64,000 bases of DNA from Gammaproteobacteria bacterium (GCA_029862045.1 JAOTYE010000003.1:62001-126000); one strand, 5' to 3'. Positions 54,347-62,280 are shown, counted from the stretch's first letter. The notes: generated by a model from the letters alone, not told the origin. Program-made: numbers and translations.

Positions 54347-55433
54347 GCGACGGCCATTCGAAGTCTTCAGCATGTCGTTTCTCGATTGCATGAGTTGTGG
54401 TTTCGGCGCGGTCATCTTGTTTTTCATGATCATCAATGCACAGGTCAAGGAAACAACCGAGCAGGATCCGTCGGACCTCATGGCAGAGACGCGCAAAATC
54501 GAGATCGAAATACTCGATGAGCGCAAGAATCTCGTGCTTGCCAAGAACACGATGGAGCGGCTCGAGACCGAGCAAGACACAGCAGAAGGGCAGATCGCGC
54601 AGATTATCAGGCTAATTGAAGAATTGCGTGCCGAGCTCTCGAAATACGACTCGGAGACCCTCGCGCACATCGAAGCTGTCGAGAAACTGCAAACCGACAT
54701 CAAGTCGCTCGAAGAGCAGGTCAAGCGCCTGCTCGCGCTTGCAGCGGAAGACGAGGCTGATGGTAACAGGCTGCGCGAGTTTCAAGGCGAGGGCGACCGC
54801 CAGTACCTGACCGGTCTCAGATTGGGCGGCAAACGAACGCTCATACTTGTTGATCGTTCTGCGAGCATGCTCGACGACACGATCGTGAATATTATCCGGC
54901 GGCGCAACATGTCTGTGGGTGACAGGCTCCGAGCGGTCAAATGGCGCCAGGTTGTGGCCAGCGTCGATTGGCTAACCGCCCAGTTTTTACCAGGCAGCGA
55001 ATTTCAGATCTACATGTTCAATAACGATGTTGAACCTGTCATCAAAGGCAGCGACGGTGTCTGGCTAAAGGCCGATGACAGTCGCCAGCTTGATGAGGCA
55101 GTTCGGGTCTTGCGGCGCACCGTGCCCGAGAACGGCACGAACATGAAGGCAGCCTGGGAAGTCGCGTCGCGACTAACACCACTGCCGGACAACATTATCC
55201 TGCTCGCCGACGGCCTGCCGACCATGGATGAGCCGACGATCAGCCAAAGGACAGTGAGCGGGCGTGACCGATACCGAATGCACTTCAATGCGTTGCGTGA
55301 ACTGCCGAGCGGTATTCCGGTCAATGTTTTTCTGTATCCACTCGAAGGCGATTACGAAGCGCCAATCGTTTATTGGGTGCTGGCGTACCGTACGGGTGGT
55401 TCGTTTATAAGCGTTAGCAGGGACTGGCCGTAG
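54336..55433 (+). CDS. vWA protein with ExbD/TolR-like membrane anchor (first copy)
   Basis: Protein of 365 aa. A basic start (ARKRRPFEVF) leads to FSMSFLDCMSCGFGAVILFF (12-31), a single helix with Asp17, Cys18 and Cys21. By hand, SFLDCMS aligns with PFIDVML of ExbD, including the proton-carrying Asp. Residues 40-140 are a coiled coil (ERLETEQDTAEGQIAQI, LEEQVKRLLALAAEDE). Residues 165-365 are a von Willebrand factor A domain with a MIDAS metal site: Asp173, Ser175 and Ser177 in ILVDRSASM, Thr in ENGTNMKAAW, and LADGLPTMDEP. The anchor places the vWA head in the periplasm. It overlaps the FHA gene by 11 bases and precedes a second such gene by 18. Confidence 0.88.
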   Translation: MARKRRPFEVFSMSFLDCMSCGFGAVILFFMIINAQVKETTEQDPSDLMAETRKIEIEILDERKNLVLAKNTMERLETEQDTAEGQIAQIIRLIEELRAELSKYDSETLAHIEAVEKLQTDIKSLEEQVKRLLALAAEDEADGNRLREFQGEGDRQYLTGLRLGGKRTLILVDRSASMLDDTIVNIIRRRNMSVGDRLRAVKWRQVVASVDWLTAQFLPGSEFQIYMFNNDVEPVIKGSDGVWLKADDSRQLDEAVRVLRRTVPENGTNMKAAWEVASRLTPLPDNIILLADGLPTMDEPTISQRTVSGRDRYRMHFNALRELPSGIPVNVFLYPLEGDYEAPIVYWVLAYRTGGSFISVSRDWP

Positions 55434-55451
55434 CATGACGGAGCAATTAAG

Positions 55452-56450
55452 ATGAAACGGCGCCGCAATGTTGAAGCGTTTAGTCTGTCGTTCCTCGACT
55501 GCATTTGTTGTGGTTTTGGTGCGATTATTCTGTTGCTCGTTCTCAGCAAGATTTACGAACCGGTCATTATCGAAAAAACGCAGGACGATCTCGAGCAGTT
55601 GATTGCCCTGTTGCAGCAGGAGCTTTTCGACATTCGCGGTGAAACGGCCGTGATCAATCGCGACCTCGAAGACGTTCGCGAGCAAGCCTCGTTAAGCAAG
55701 TTACGACTTGCACGCAAACAGGGCGAACTTAATACAGTACGAGGCCAGTACAAAGCGACGCAGCAGGAATCCGAGGCGCCCCTTGATGAGGGGGCACTGC
55801 GTGTCACCAAGCAACGGCTGACAGAAGAGATGCGGAGGTTGCAGCCCTACTATCGAGCTGCCGACGACGATGCGGTAGCCGGCATTCCTGTCGATAGTGA
55901 GTACGTGATCTTCATTATCGATACGTCCGGCAGTATGCAACAGTTCAACTGGCCCCGGGCTATCGAAAAGCTGACCGAGACGCTCGACGTGTATCCACAG
56001 GTCAAAGGCATTCAGATCATGAATGACAATGGCAGCTACATGTTCAAACAATACGCTGGCAAGTGGATACCCGATACGCCAGGACGTCGTCAGGCCATCG
56101 TAAATACGATGCGCACATGGCGCCCGTTTAGTGACAGCAATCCTGTCGACGGCATTATCTATGCGATCAGTACATTCTGGTCGCCCGACAAGAAGATAAG
56201 TATCTACGTATTCGGCGACGAATTCAGTGGCCGTTCGGTTGAGGCCGTCGTTCGGCAAGTCGATACCGTGAATCGGGAAGATGAAGATGGCAACAGATTG
56301 GTGCGCATTCACGCTGTTGGTTTTCCGTTCTTCTTCGAACCGGGCCGGGAGTTGTCTGATACGACACGTCGCTACGCGCAACTCATGCGTATCCTTTGTG
56401 AAAGAAATGGCGGGACCTTCGTCGCGCTATCCGATCCCGACCGCGGTTGA
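55452..56450 (+). CDS. vWA protein with ExbD/TolR-like membrane anchor (second copy)
   Basis: Protein of 332 aa, a diverged partner of the preceding one. MKRRRNVEAFSL leads to SFLDCICCGFGAIILLLV (13-30), with Asp16, Cys17, Cys19 and Cys20. The coiled coil spans about 40-130 (DLEQLIALLQQELFDI, LRVTKQRLTEEMRRL). The vWA domain (150-332) has its MIDAS site Asp157, Ser159, Ser161 in FIIDTSGSM and conserved TFWSPDKKISIYVFGDE and VDGIIYAISTF. It ends without a tail. Two unequal vWA anchors suit a heterodimer in the pore of the MotA/TolQ-like ring, as ExbD/TolR dimers occur there. Confidence 0.88.
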   Translation: MKRRRNVEAFSLSFLDCICCGFGAIILLLVLSKIYEPVIIEKTQDDLEQLIALLQQELFDIRGETAVINRDLEDVREQASLSKLRLARKQGELNTVRGQYKATQQESEAPLDEGALRVTKQRLTEEMRRLQPYYRAADDDAVAGIPVDSEYVIFIIDTSGSMQQFNWPRAIEKLTETLDVYPQVKGIQIMNDNGSYMFKQYAGKWIPDTPGRRQAIVNTMRTWRPFSDSNPVDGIIYAISTFWSPDKKISIYVFGDEFSGRSVEAVVRQVDTVNREDEDGNRLVRIHAVGFPFFFEPGRELSDTTRRYAQLMRILCERNGGTFVALSDPDRG

Positions 56451-56452
56451 TC

Positions 56453-56510
56453 TGCGCCACAATGCAAGATTGTTGCTGCGCCACAATGCAAGATTGTTGC
56501 TGCGCCACAA
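56453..56510. repeat. 24-base tandem repeat between vWA and OmpA genes
   Basis: Starting two bases after the vWA stop codon, the unit CTGCGCCACAATGCAAG plus ATTGTTG occurs twice in full, and a third copy begins CTGCGCCACA before it diverges to CACCACAATT. Each unit contains ACAAT-GCAAG-ATTGT, a five-base inverted repeat. It may be a DNA- or RNA-binding site in front of the ompA-like gene. Confidence 0.75.
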
Positions 56511-56617
56511 TTCACCACAATTGATCGTCAACTTTGCATGATGCGGGCCATTCGGCAGCGCTTTTGTGCCATGTAATGACCTCCAACAGCGACTGAAACA
56601 CCATGGAGGACATACCA

Positions 56618-57340
56618 ATGCGTAATACCTTGACAATTATTTTAATACTGACCCTTGCAACAGCAACCCCTGTGTTCGCGGCAGCGGCATCCAAAGAAGA
56701 GAACGTCGGCGTCGGTGCGGGCGCCGTTGTCGGTGCGCTGGCGGGCGGCCCGGTTGGTTTCATAATCGGCGCAGCGATCGGCGGCAAGTTCGGCGACAAG
56801 ATGCACCAGAAACGTACGACAATCGATACGTTGTCTGGCTCCCTAAGCGACTCTCGCAGCGATGTTACCGAGCTCGAGAACGATGTTCGTGTGCTCAACA
56901 GTGATATTGATACGCTCAGTACCGAGCTCGAGCGAATTCAGGAGTTCGACCGGCCACAGTTAATCAATTTAATGCAAGCCGGTATTGCAATGGATCTGCT
57001 GTTTCGTACCGATGAGCACGTGCTAGCCGACACGACAGGCGGTCGACTCGCCGAACTCGCCAGTGGTCTTGCATCGATGCCGGATATCCGCGTGCATCTG
57101 GATGGTTTTGCCGATGAACGTGGCGACTCCGACTACAATCTGCAACTCTCCAGGAAACGCGTGGAGTTCGTTCGGGACCAGCTTGTCACTGCCGGCGTGC
57201 ATCCGTCACGGATTCGTGTTGTCGCACATGGCGAAGCCCCTGCACAGGATGAATCGGTCGACAGCTATGCCCTTGAGCGTCGCGTCAGCCTGAAGTTATT
57301 CATCGACAATGGGCAGTCGTTCGCCTCCAGCCCAAACTAG
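56618..57340 (+). CDS. OmpA-family peptidoglycan-binding protein with glycine zipper
   Basis: Protein of 240 aa; the ATG reading MRNTLTIIL was chosen because GGAGG stands eight bases upstream. A signal peptide ends near PVFAAAA. Residues 32-62 are a glycine zipper (VGAGAVVGALAGGPVGF, IIGAAIGGKFGD), then a coiled coil at about 65-115 (LSDSRSDVTELENDVRVL), and an OmpA domain at 120-235: GFADERGDSDYNLQLSRKR has the Asp and Arg that bind meso-DAP, with VVAHGEAPAQ and LERRVSLKLF. It resembles PdsO-like OmpA proteins of sortase-linked systems, but no sortase is here. It could be the Pal/MotB-like anchor to the cell wall. An intrinsic terminator follows. Confidence 0.88.
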   Translation: MRNTLTIILILTLATATPVFAAAASKEENVGVGAGAVVGALAGGPVGFIIGAAIGGKFGDKMHQKRTTIDTLSGSLSDSRSDVTELENDVRVLNSDIDTLSTELERIQEFDRPQLINLMQAGIAMDLLFRTDEHVLADTTGGRLAELASGLASMPDIRVHLDGFADERGDSDYNLQLSRKRVEFVRDQLVTAGVHPSRIRVVAHGEAPAQDESVDSYALERRVSLKLFIDNGQSFASSPN

Positions 57341-57395
57341 TCATTGACCCTTGCACGATTCCTGATATCCCGCGACTCGCTTCGAGTCTCCCTGT

Positions 57396-57423
57396 GGCCG
57401 GCCCTTTGGGGGCCGGCCTTTTT
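57396..57423 (+). terminator. Intrinsic terminator closing the envelope cluster
   Basis: GGCCGGCCC pairs with GGGCCGGCC around a short loop, followed by five T and then GTG. It lies 55 bases after the OmpA-family stop and 20 before the phhB start, so it should end the cluster's transcript. Confidence 0.75.
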
Positions 57424-57443
57424 GTGGGGTATATTCTGTCCCC

Positions 57444-57797
57444 ATGACAGACGATCTCGCCAAGCGCCACTGCAAGCCCTGCGAGGGCGGCGTCGAGCCG
57501 TTGCGGCTCGGGCAGACCAAAGAGCTTCTCAGGGCGCTGCATGATGACTGGGTCCTCAGTCAGGATGGTCTCGAAATATCACGGCGTTTCTCGTTCCCGG
57601 CCTACAGCCGCACGCTCGGGTTTGCCAACGCCGTTGCCTGGATCGCGATTACCGAAGGCCATCATCCGGTTCTGACAGTCAGTTACGGCAGCTGCGACGT
57701 CAGCTACACGACGCATGCAATTGATGGGTTGTCGGACAATGACTTTATCTGCGCTGCGAAGATCGATCGATTGGTTGCCGGGGGTCGCACCGATTGA
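57444..57797 (+). CDS. phhB: 4a-hydroxytetrahydrobiopterin dehydratase (PhhB/PCD)
   Basis: Protein of 117 aa of the pterin carbinolamine dehydratase family. EGHHPVLTVSYGSCDVSY and TTHAIDGLSDNDFICAAKID hold the family histidines and Asp. ISRRFSFPAYSRTLGFANAV is the first half. It regenerates the pterin cofactor of aromatic amino acid hydroxylases. No PhhA is in the window. It has no visible Shine-Dalgarno; an intrinsic terminator precedes it. Its stop codon overlaps the next start by 4 bases (TTGA), so it is coupled to the dehydratase. Confidence 0.92.
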   Translation: MTDDLAKRHCKPCEGGVEPLRLGQTKELLRALHDDWVLSQDGLEISRRFSFPAYSRTLGFANAVAWIAITEGHHPVLTVSYGSCDVSYTTHAIDGLSDNDFICAAKIDRLVAGGRTD

Positions 57798-58777
57798 TCG
57801 ATACCGTCGCTATTGCTGACATCGAGGCCGCTGCAAGTCGACTGGCCGGCGTTGTTGTTGCAACCCCGTTGCTGCAAAACGCCGAGCTCGACCAAATTGC
57901 GGGCGGCACTGTGCTCATAAAACCCGAGTGCTTTCAGAGTATTGGTTCTTTCAAGATTCGCGGTGCTTACAATCTGCTGAGCCAGCTGTCTCCCGAGCAG
58001 GCGAAGCGGGGAGTCGTCGCATGGTCATCGGGGAATCATGCTCAGGGCGTTGCATTGGCGGGCAAAATACTCGGTATTCACGCCGCCATCGTCATGCCCG
58101 AAGACGCGCCGAAATCCAAACTCGAAAATACGATCAGGCTCGGCGGGGAGATCATTACTTATGATCGTTACAGCGGGGATCGTGAGGCTATCGCGCGGCA
58201 AATCGCGGCCGAACGTGGTGCCGACATCGTGCCGTCCTACGACCATCCGCACATTATCGCAGGTCAGGGTACCGTTGGACTCGAGATCGCCGAACAGTCG
58301 GTGGCGCTCGGACTCCCGGTGGATCAGGTCCTGATCAATTGTGGCGGTGCCGGGTTGGCGGCAGGCTGTGCTATCGCGATCAAGTCGCGATTGCCAAATG
58401 CGGAGATCTACACCGTCGAGCCCGAAGAATTCGACGACACTGCCCGCTCACTCGAGTGTGGTAAACGCGTTGCTATCCGTGAATCCGCAAGCTCGATCTG
58501 TGATGCACTCCTTGCTGACATGCCTGGCCGGTTGCCATTCGACATCTTGACCAGACTGGCCAGTGGTGGGCTCACTGTTAGTGACGCCGAGGTCAGGGTG
58601 GCCATGCGATTTGCGTTTCAGAATTTGAAGATTGTCGTCGAGCCAGGCGGCGCCGTGGCACTGGCGGCGATTCTGTCAGGGAAGATCGATACTGCAGGCA
58701 AAACGACTGCGATCATCTTTTCCGGTGGCAATGTGGACGTGGATCAGTTTGCGTCGATTCAGACGGAACGGACCTGA
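57794..58777 (+). CDS. Threonine dehydratase/serine racemase-family PLP enzyme
   Basis: Fold II PLP enzyme of 327 aa, starting TTG within the previous stop. The PLP lysine is in GSFKIRGAYNLL, the substrate loop is SSGNHAQGVAL, and the phosphate cup is NCGGAGLAAG. The common form of that loop is GGGGLxxG, so one Gly is changed to Ala. Lacking an ACT domain and being only 327 aa long, it belongs with catabolic threonine ammonia-lyases or serine racemases/hydroxyaspartate dehydratases. It deaminates a beta-hydroxy amino acid. Its 3' end overlaps the convergent ParA gene by 19 bases. Confidence 0.85.
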   Translation: MIDTVAIADIEAAASRLAGVVVATPLLQNAELDQIAGGTVLIKPECFQSIGSFKIRGAYNLLSQLSPEQAKRGVVAWSSGNHAQGVALAGKILGIHAAIVMPEDAPKSKLENTIRLGGEIITYDRYSGDREAIARQIAAERGADIVPSYDHPHIIAGQGTVGLEIAEQSVALGLPVDQVLINCGGAGLAAGCAIAIKSRLPNAEIYTVEPEEFDDTARSLECGKRVAIRESASSICDALLADMPGRLPFDILTRLASGGLTVSDAEVRVAMRFAFQNLKIVVEPGGAVALAAILSGKIDTAGKTTAIIFSGGNVDVDQFASIQTERT

Positions 58778-59580
58778 GATTTGCGCAATATCGATACTCG
58801 CGAGAACGGCTGGCGCCGCATTCCGGTTATCTTCAGGGCGCGCGTACGGCGTGCCTCCCAGCCGTCCAGCCACGTGACAATTTTTTCGATCTGCTCCACA
58901 TCGGGGCGGACACGACTCGGCTGCATTTCGTGCAGGCCGACACCTTGCTCCACCGCGTGAACGAAATTCTGACTGTCGCGAAGGACCGCGATGATCGGAA
59001 TACCGAGGGAGTCGAGAAAACGCATGAGCCGGCCGAAGCTCTTCGTATGCTTGCGCGTACGATTCGCAATGACTGCGAGCTTGCCTTCATTGCGATTGAC
59101 CTTGGCAACCAGCAGTAAGTCCGCGATGCATTTCGATGCCGCATCGATGTCCATCGATGACGGCAACACGGGCACGAGGATGCTTGACGAATCGCGAGTG
59201 AACTCGCGCAGGTCATCGTGACTGATGCTTGCTGGCGAATCGACGATAAGATTTACCGTGTCATCGGGCACGCGCAGCTGCCAGCTTCGCGTTGCTTGCA
59301 TCGATTTCTTGAAAGCCGCAATGCCGTGAATGGTCGGGAGGTCATTCGAGCGGCGCTTCAGCCACGCGATCGTCGAACCCTGCGGGTCATAGTCCATGAT
59401 GGCGGGTTGCGGGCCGCGCCTGGCGTAACAGGCGGCGATATTCGTGGCGAGAGTGGACTTGCCGCAACCCCCTTTAGGGTTGAGGATAACGATCTTGTTC
59501 AGGTTGTCCCTTTTCGGCGTGATCAGCATGGCCTCTACAATGTGCTGCAATTGGGCCTGGCAGTCCTTGCGCCAGTTCAC
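58759..59580 (-). CDS. ParA-family ATPase, orphan
   Basis: Deviant Walker ATPase of 273 aa. ILNPKGGCGKSTLATNIA is the P-loop with the ParA-type KGGCGKST, MDYDPQGSTIAWLKRR the switch I region, LIVDSPASI the Walker B, and VIANRT the base-binding site. There is no ParB, centromere array, chemoreceptor or cellulose gene nearby. It may position a protein cluster or be a MinD/ParA-like regulator of an unknown cargo. Start is uncertain: the GTG taken has no clear binding site, and an ATG reading MLITPKRDN 51 bases later has GAGG very close. It is convergent with the dehydratase gene. Confidence 0.85.
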   Translation of the reverse strand: MNWRKDCQAQLQHIVEAMLITPKRDNLNKIVILNPKGGCGKSTLATNIAACYARRGPQPAIMDYDPQGSTIAWLKRRSNDLPTIHGIAAFKKSMQATRSWQLRVPDDTVNLIVDSPASISHDDLREFTRDSSSILVPVLPSSMDIDAASKCIADLLLVAKVNRNEGKLAVIANRTRKHTKSFGRLMRFLDSLGIPIIAVLRDSQNFVHAVEQGVGLHEMQPSRVRPDVEQIEKIVTWLDGWEARRTRALKITGMRRQPFSRVSILRKSQVRSV

Positions 59581-59609
59581 ATAATAACAGAGCCGCGGTT
59601 CGGGTGGGT

Positions 59610-59978
59610 TCAGGTCAGATGCAGCCTGCCACGAGCGTCCAGACGCCGTTGTGCAATGACCTGCCGATCGGTGTCGCCAGACAGGGTTGCCACGAGATCG
59701 GCAAGAAATACCTTATCCTCGAAGTACCAGGAATGGCCGTTATCCTCGCTGCCATAATTCTCATCAAAGTGCGCCCCGCAATTGATGTTGACGGCCTTGT
59801 CCGGGTGTTTGCCGGGCAATCCACGCCGACCGGCACGCGGCGCAACGCCGGCACGTTTGACTGCATGATCAGGTTTTGGCTTACGATTGCCGGGCACTTT
59901 GAGAAAGCGCGTTGGCCCGGGCTCGGCGCCGAAGTCCCCGCGGCGGACATTGCGTACGGTTACGAGATAGTCGGCCAC
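59610..59978 (-). CDS. Small protein of unknown function, coupled to GFA gene
   Basis: Protein of 122 aa with no family I recognise. It begins ADYLVTVRNVRRGDFGAEPG from a GTG start one base after the stop of the GFA gene, so it is very likely translated by coupling. It is basic, with PKPDHAVKRAGVAPRAG in the middle and a more regular second half (WYFEDKVFLADLVATLSGD). No signal or transmembrane segment is seen. The opposite strand also has an open frame, but it lacks a start context. I rate it a real gene because of the tight spacing. Confidence 0.55.
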   Translation of the reverse strand: MADYLVTVRNVRRGDFGAEPGPTRFLKVPGNRKPKPDHAVKRAGVAPRAGRRGLPGKHPDKAVNINCGAHFDENYGSEDNGHSWYFEDKVFLADLVATLSGDTDRQVIAQRRLDARGRLHLT

Positions 59979-59979
59979 G

Positions 59980-60402
59980 TTACTCGGCGGCCGGCGGGTA
60001 CGTATCGAATTCCGGTAACTCGCTCATGTCACACGACCATTCGGCCCGCGAGCCACTCATGATTCGTGCTTGCGGACAAATGCCCGGGTCGTTATCGAGC
60101 GTACCTGCCGGAATGACCGCAATACTTTTGTCCGCTGCGACCCGTGGCATCAGGCTGCCGCAGTTACTGCAGAATGTCGTCATGAAACGCTTGGCTTCGG
60201 GCACCTTGTAGCTATTGAGCAGATCTTCTCCGGCAGTCCAGGTCACCGAATCCGGTTGCATGATGATGTTGCTGGCGTGGCCCGTGCCCGTTGCCTTGCG
60301 GCAGCGCGAACAATGGCAATGAAAAAAGGCCCTGGATGTCCCCGTTATCTCGTAGGCGACGGAGCCGCACAGGCAGCTGCCCGACAGATTCAGTTTGCTC
60401 AT
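59980..60402 (-). CDS. GFA-family (CENP-V/Gfa) zinc protein
   Basis: Protein of 140 aa. CLCGSVAYEI, the CHCSRCRKATG cluster and the pair FCSNCG supply the cysteines of two zinc sites typical of the glutathione-dependent formaldehyde-activating (GFA) family. I chose the ATG reading MSKLNLSG, since GGAGAG lies six bases upstream; a GTG four codons earlier is less likely. Family members are often misnamed as formaldehyde enzymes; in most the substrate is unknown, and some lack activity with S-hydroxymethylglutathione. It precedes the small unknown gene by one base and follows ilvB. Confidence 0.87.
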   Translation of the reverse strand: MSKLNLSGSCLCGSVAYEITGTSRAFFHCHCSRCRKATGTGHASNIIMQPDSVTWTAGEDLLNSYKVPEAKRFMTTFCSNCGSLMPRVAADKSIAVIPAGTLDNDPGICPQARIMSGSRAEWSCDMSELPEFDTYPPAAE

Positions 60403-60429
60403 ATCGCTCTCCACACAATACCGACCAGC

Positions 60430-62280
60430 TCAGAACATTTCGCTGGGGTCGGGCTGATCGTCCGAGGGCTTGCTGCGACTCTTGATGTAGTCGCCCGTAA
60501 TCATCTTGTCGTAACTGAGCCCCGGGCCAACCATCGGATACACGCCAGCATCCGGGTCAATGATGACCTCGAGAAATGCAGGCCCGCCGAATTCCATGAA
60601 GTCTTTAATGACCTTTGGAAGGTCTTCATTCTTATCGAGTTTCTTCGCGAATTTGAATCCGTCGGCTTCGGCGGCCCTGACGAAATCTTTGCTGTGCAAT
60701 GACTTGTCACTGCCCGACATGCGGCTGTCGTAATAGAGCTTTTGCCATTGACGCACCATGCCATCGCCGAAGTTATTCAGCACGACGACCTTGATCGGCA
60801 ACTTATACGTTGTTGCCGTTTCAAGCTCGCCGATATTCATGCGAATACTCGCGTCACCGTCGATGTCGACGACAATCCGGTCGGGTTTTGCAAACTGTGC
60901 GCCGATCGCTGCCGGCAAGCCAAAGCCCATCGTGCCCATGCTGCCTGAAGTGAGCCAGAGCCGCGGTTCGCGATAGTCGAAATACTGCGCAGCCCACATC
61001 TGATGTTGACCGACACCTGTCGAAATAATCGCCTGGCCCTTGGTGTGACGGTTTATTTCTTCAATCACCGCGTACGGCTGAATTAATTCACTGTCGCGTT
61101 CGTAGTTGAGGCAATGCTCTTTCTTCAGGTGAGCGATCTCGTCGTGCCAACTCGAGTAATCCTTACTAAACCCGATTCGTCTACCGTAGTCGAGTAAATC
61201 GGCCAAATCCCGATCGAGGACGCCGATGTGATGCCAGTTAACGCGTTTGACCTTGCCAATCTCTGCGATGTCGACGTCAAAATGTGCAATGTTCCTGGCG
61301 TTGCCTGCGAAACGTACCGGGTCGCCGGCGACGCGATCGTCGAAACGGGCACCAACCGTAATCAGAAAATCGCAATCTTCGACCGCGTAGTTTGCCGAGG
61401 CAATGCCGTGCATGCCGAGCATGTGCATTGCCAGCGGGTGAGTTGTGTCGCTGGCGCCCAGTGCCATCAGTGTCGTGGTAACCGGAATACCGTATTCATT
61501 GGCAAAGCGGCGCATCGGTTTGGTTGCATTACCGTTGATTACGCCACCGCCGGCATAGATCAGCGGCCGCTCTGCCTGAGACAGCATCTTATAAAAGCGC
61601 TCGCAAGCAGCATCGCTCAGATGGTTGCTTCTGACCGATTCCAGCCGTCTGTAATAGCCGGGCAGTGGCAAGGCACCCTGGCCGCTGAAATCGCCTTCCC
61701 AGTTTTGCACATCCTTCGGAATGTCGATGACAACCGGGCCGGGCCGGCCGGTCCGGGCCAACTCGAAAGCACTGCGCATCGTCGCTTCGAGTTGTGTTGC
61801 GTCGGTGACGAGAAATATGTGTTTCGCAACGGCGCCCATGATGGCCGAGACCGGCGCTTCCTGGAATGCGTCGGTGCCAATTGCCGCGGTCGGCACCTGG
61901 CCACAAATAACAACGATTGGCACGGAATCTGCCATGCAGTCGCGTACCGGGGTGACCGTATTGGTCGCACCCGGGCCGGACGTCACCATGACGACCCCAA
62001 CCTTGCCGCTAGCCCTGGCATAGCCCGACGCCATGAAGCCGGCGCCTTGTTCGTTGGCTGGAACGACAAGCGGCATCGGCGCCTTGTCGTCGGCAGTCTT
62101 ATGCGTATCGTTGTAGCGAAACACGGCGTCGTAGGTCGGCAGGATCGCGCCGCCGCTATAGCCAAAGATCGTATCGACACCCTCGTCGGCCAGTACCTGC
62201 ACGACTATATCTGCACCGGTCATACGGGTGCCCGCGAGCGGGTGCTCGGGTACTTTTGCGCCTCTGGCCTGATCTTTCAC
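60430..62280 (-). CDS. ilvB: Acetolactate synthase large subunit
   Basis: ThDP enzyme of 616 aa, longer than the usual 560-575 because of an N-terminal extension and a C-terminal tail (SRSKPSDDQPDPSEMF). TGADIVVQVLADEGVDTIFG starts the Pyr domain, the catalytic Glu lies in PANEQGAGFMASGYARASG, and DIDGDASIRMNIGELETA with a later NNFGDGMVRQW is the ThDP-Mg2+ site. It condenses pyruvate or 2-oxobutyrate with pyruvate, the first step of Val/Leu/Ile synthesis. It starts at GTG. It is transcribed away from ilvH, so the two subunits of one enzyme are made from divergent units. Confidence 0.93.
   Translation of the reverse strand: MKDQARGAKVPEHPLAGTRMTGADIVVQVLADEGVDTIFGYSGGAILPTYDAVFRYNDTHKTADDKAPMPLVVPANEQGAGFMASGYARASGKVGVVMVTSGPGATNTVTPVRDCMADSVPIVVICGQVPTAAIGTDAFQEAPVSAIMGAVAKHIFLVTDATQLEATMRSAFELARTGRPGPVVIDIPKDVQNWEGDFSGQGALPLPGYYRRLESVRSNHLSDAACERFYKMLSQAERPLIYAGGGVINGNATKPMRRFANEYGIPVTTTLMALGASDTTHPLAMHMLGMHGIASANYAVEDCDFLITVGARFDDRVAGDPVRFAGNARNIAHFDVDIAEIGKVKRVNWHHIGVLDRDLADLLDYGRRIGFSKDYSSWHDEIAHLKKEHCLNYERDSELIQPYAVIEEINRHTKGQAIISTGVGQHQMWAAQYFDYREPRLWLTSGSMGTMGFGLPAAIGAQFAKPDRIVVDIDGDASIRMNIGELETATTYKLPIKVVVLNNFGDGMVRQWQKLYYDSRMSGSDKSLHSKDFVRAAEADGFKFAKKLDKNEDLPKVIKDFMEFGGPAFLEVIIDPDAGVYPMVGPGLSYDKMITGDYIKSRSKPSDDQPDPSEMF

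Noticed and set aside
42357-57340. Type VI secretion control genes (PpkA/PppA/Fha)
   Set aside because: Kinase, PP2C and FHA proteins occur, but no TssB/TssC, ClpV, VgrG, Hcp or TssJKLM genes are in the window, and the membrane parts are of TolQ/OmpA type.
52159-57340. Zorya anti-phage system (ZorA MotA-like, ZorB OmpA-like)
   Set aside because: The channel subunit is short with no long cytoplasmic tail, the OmpA protein is exported with a glycine zipper rather than MotB-like anchored, and no ZorC/ZorD helicase-type genes exist.
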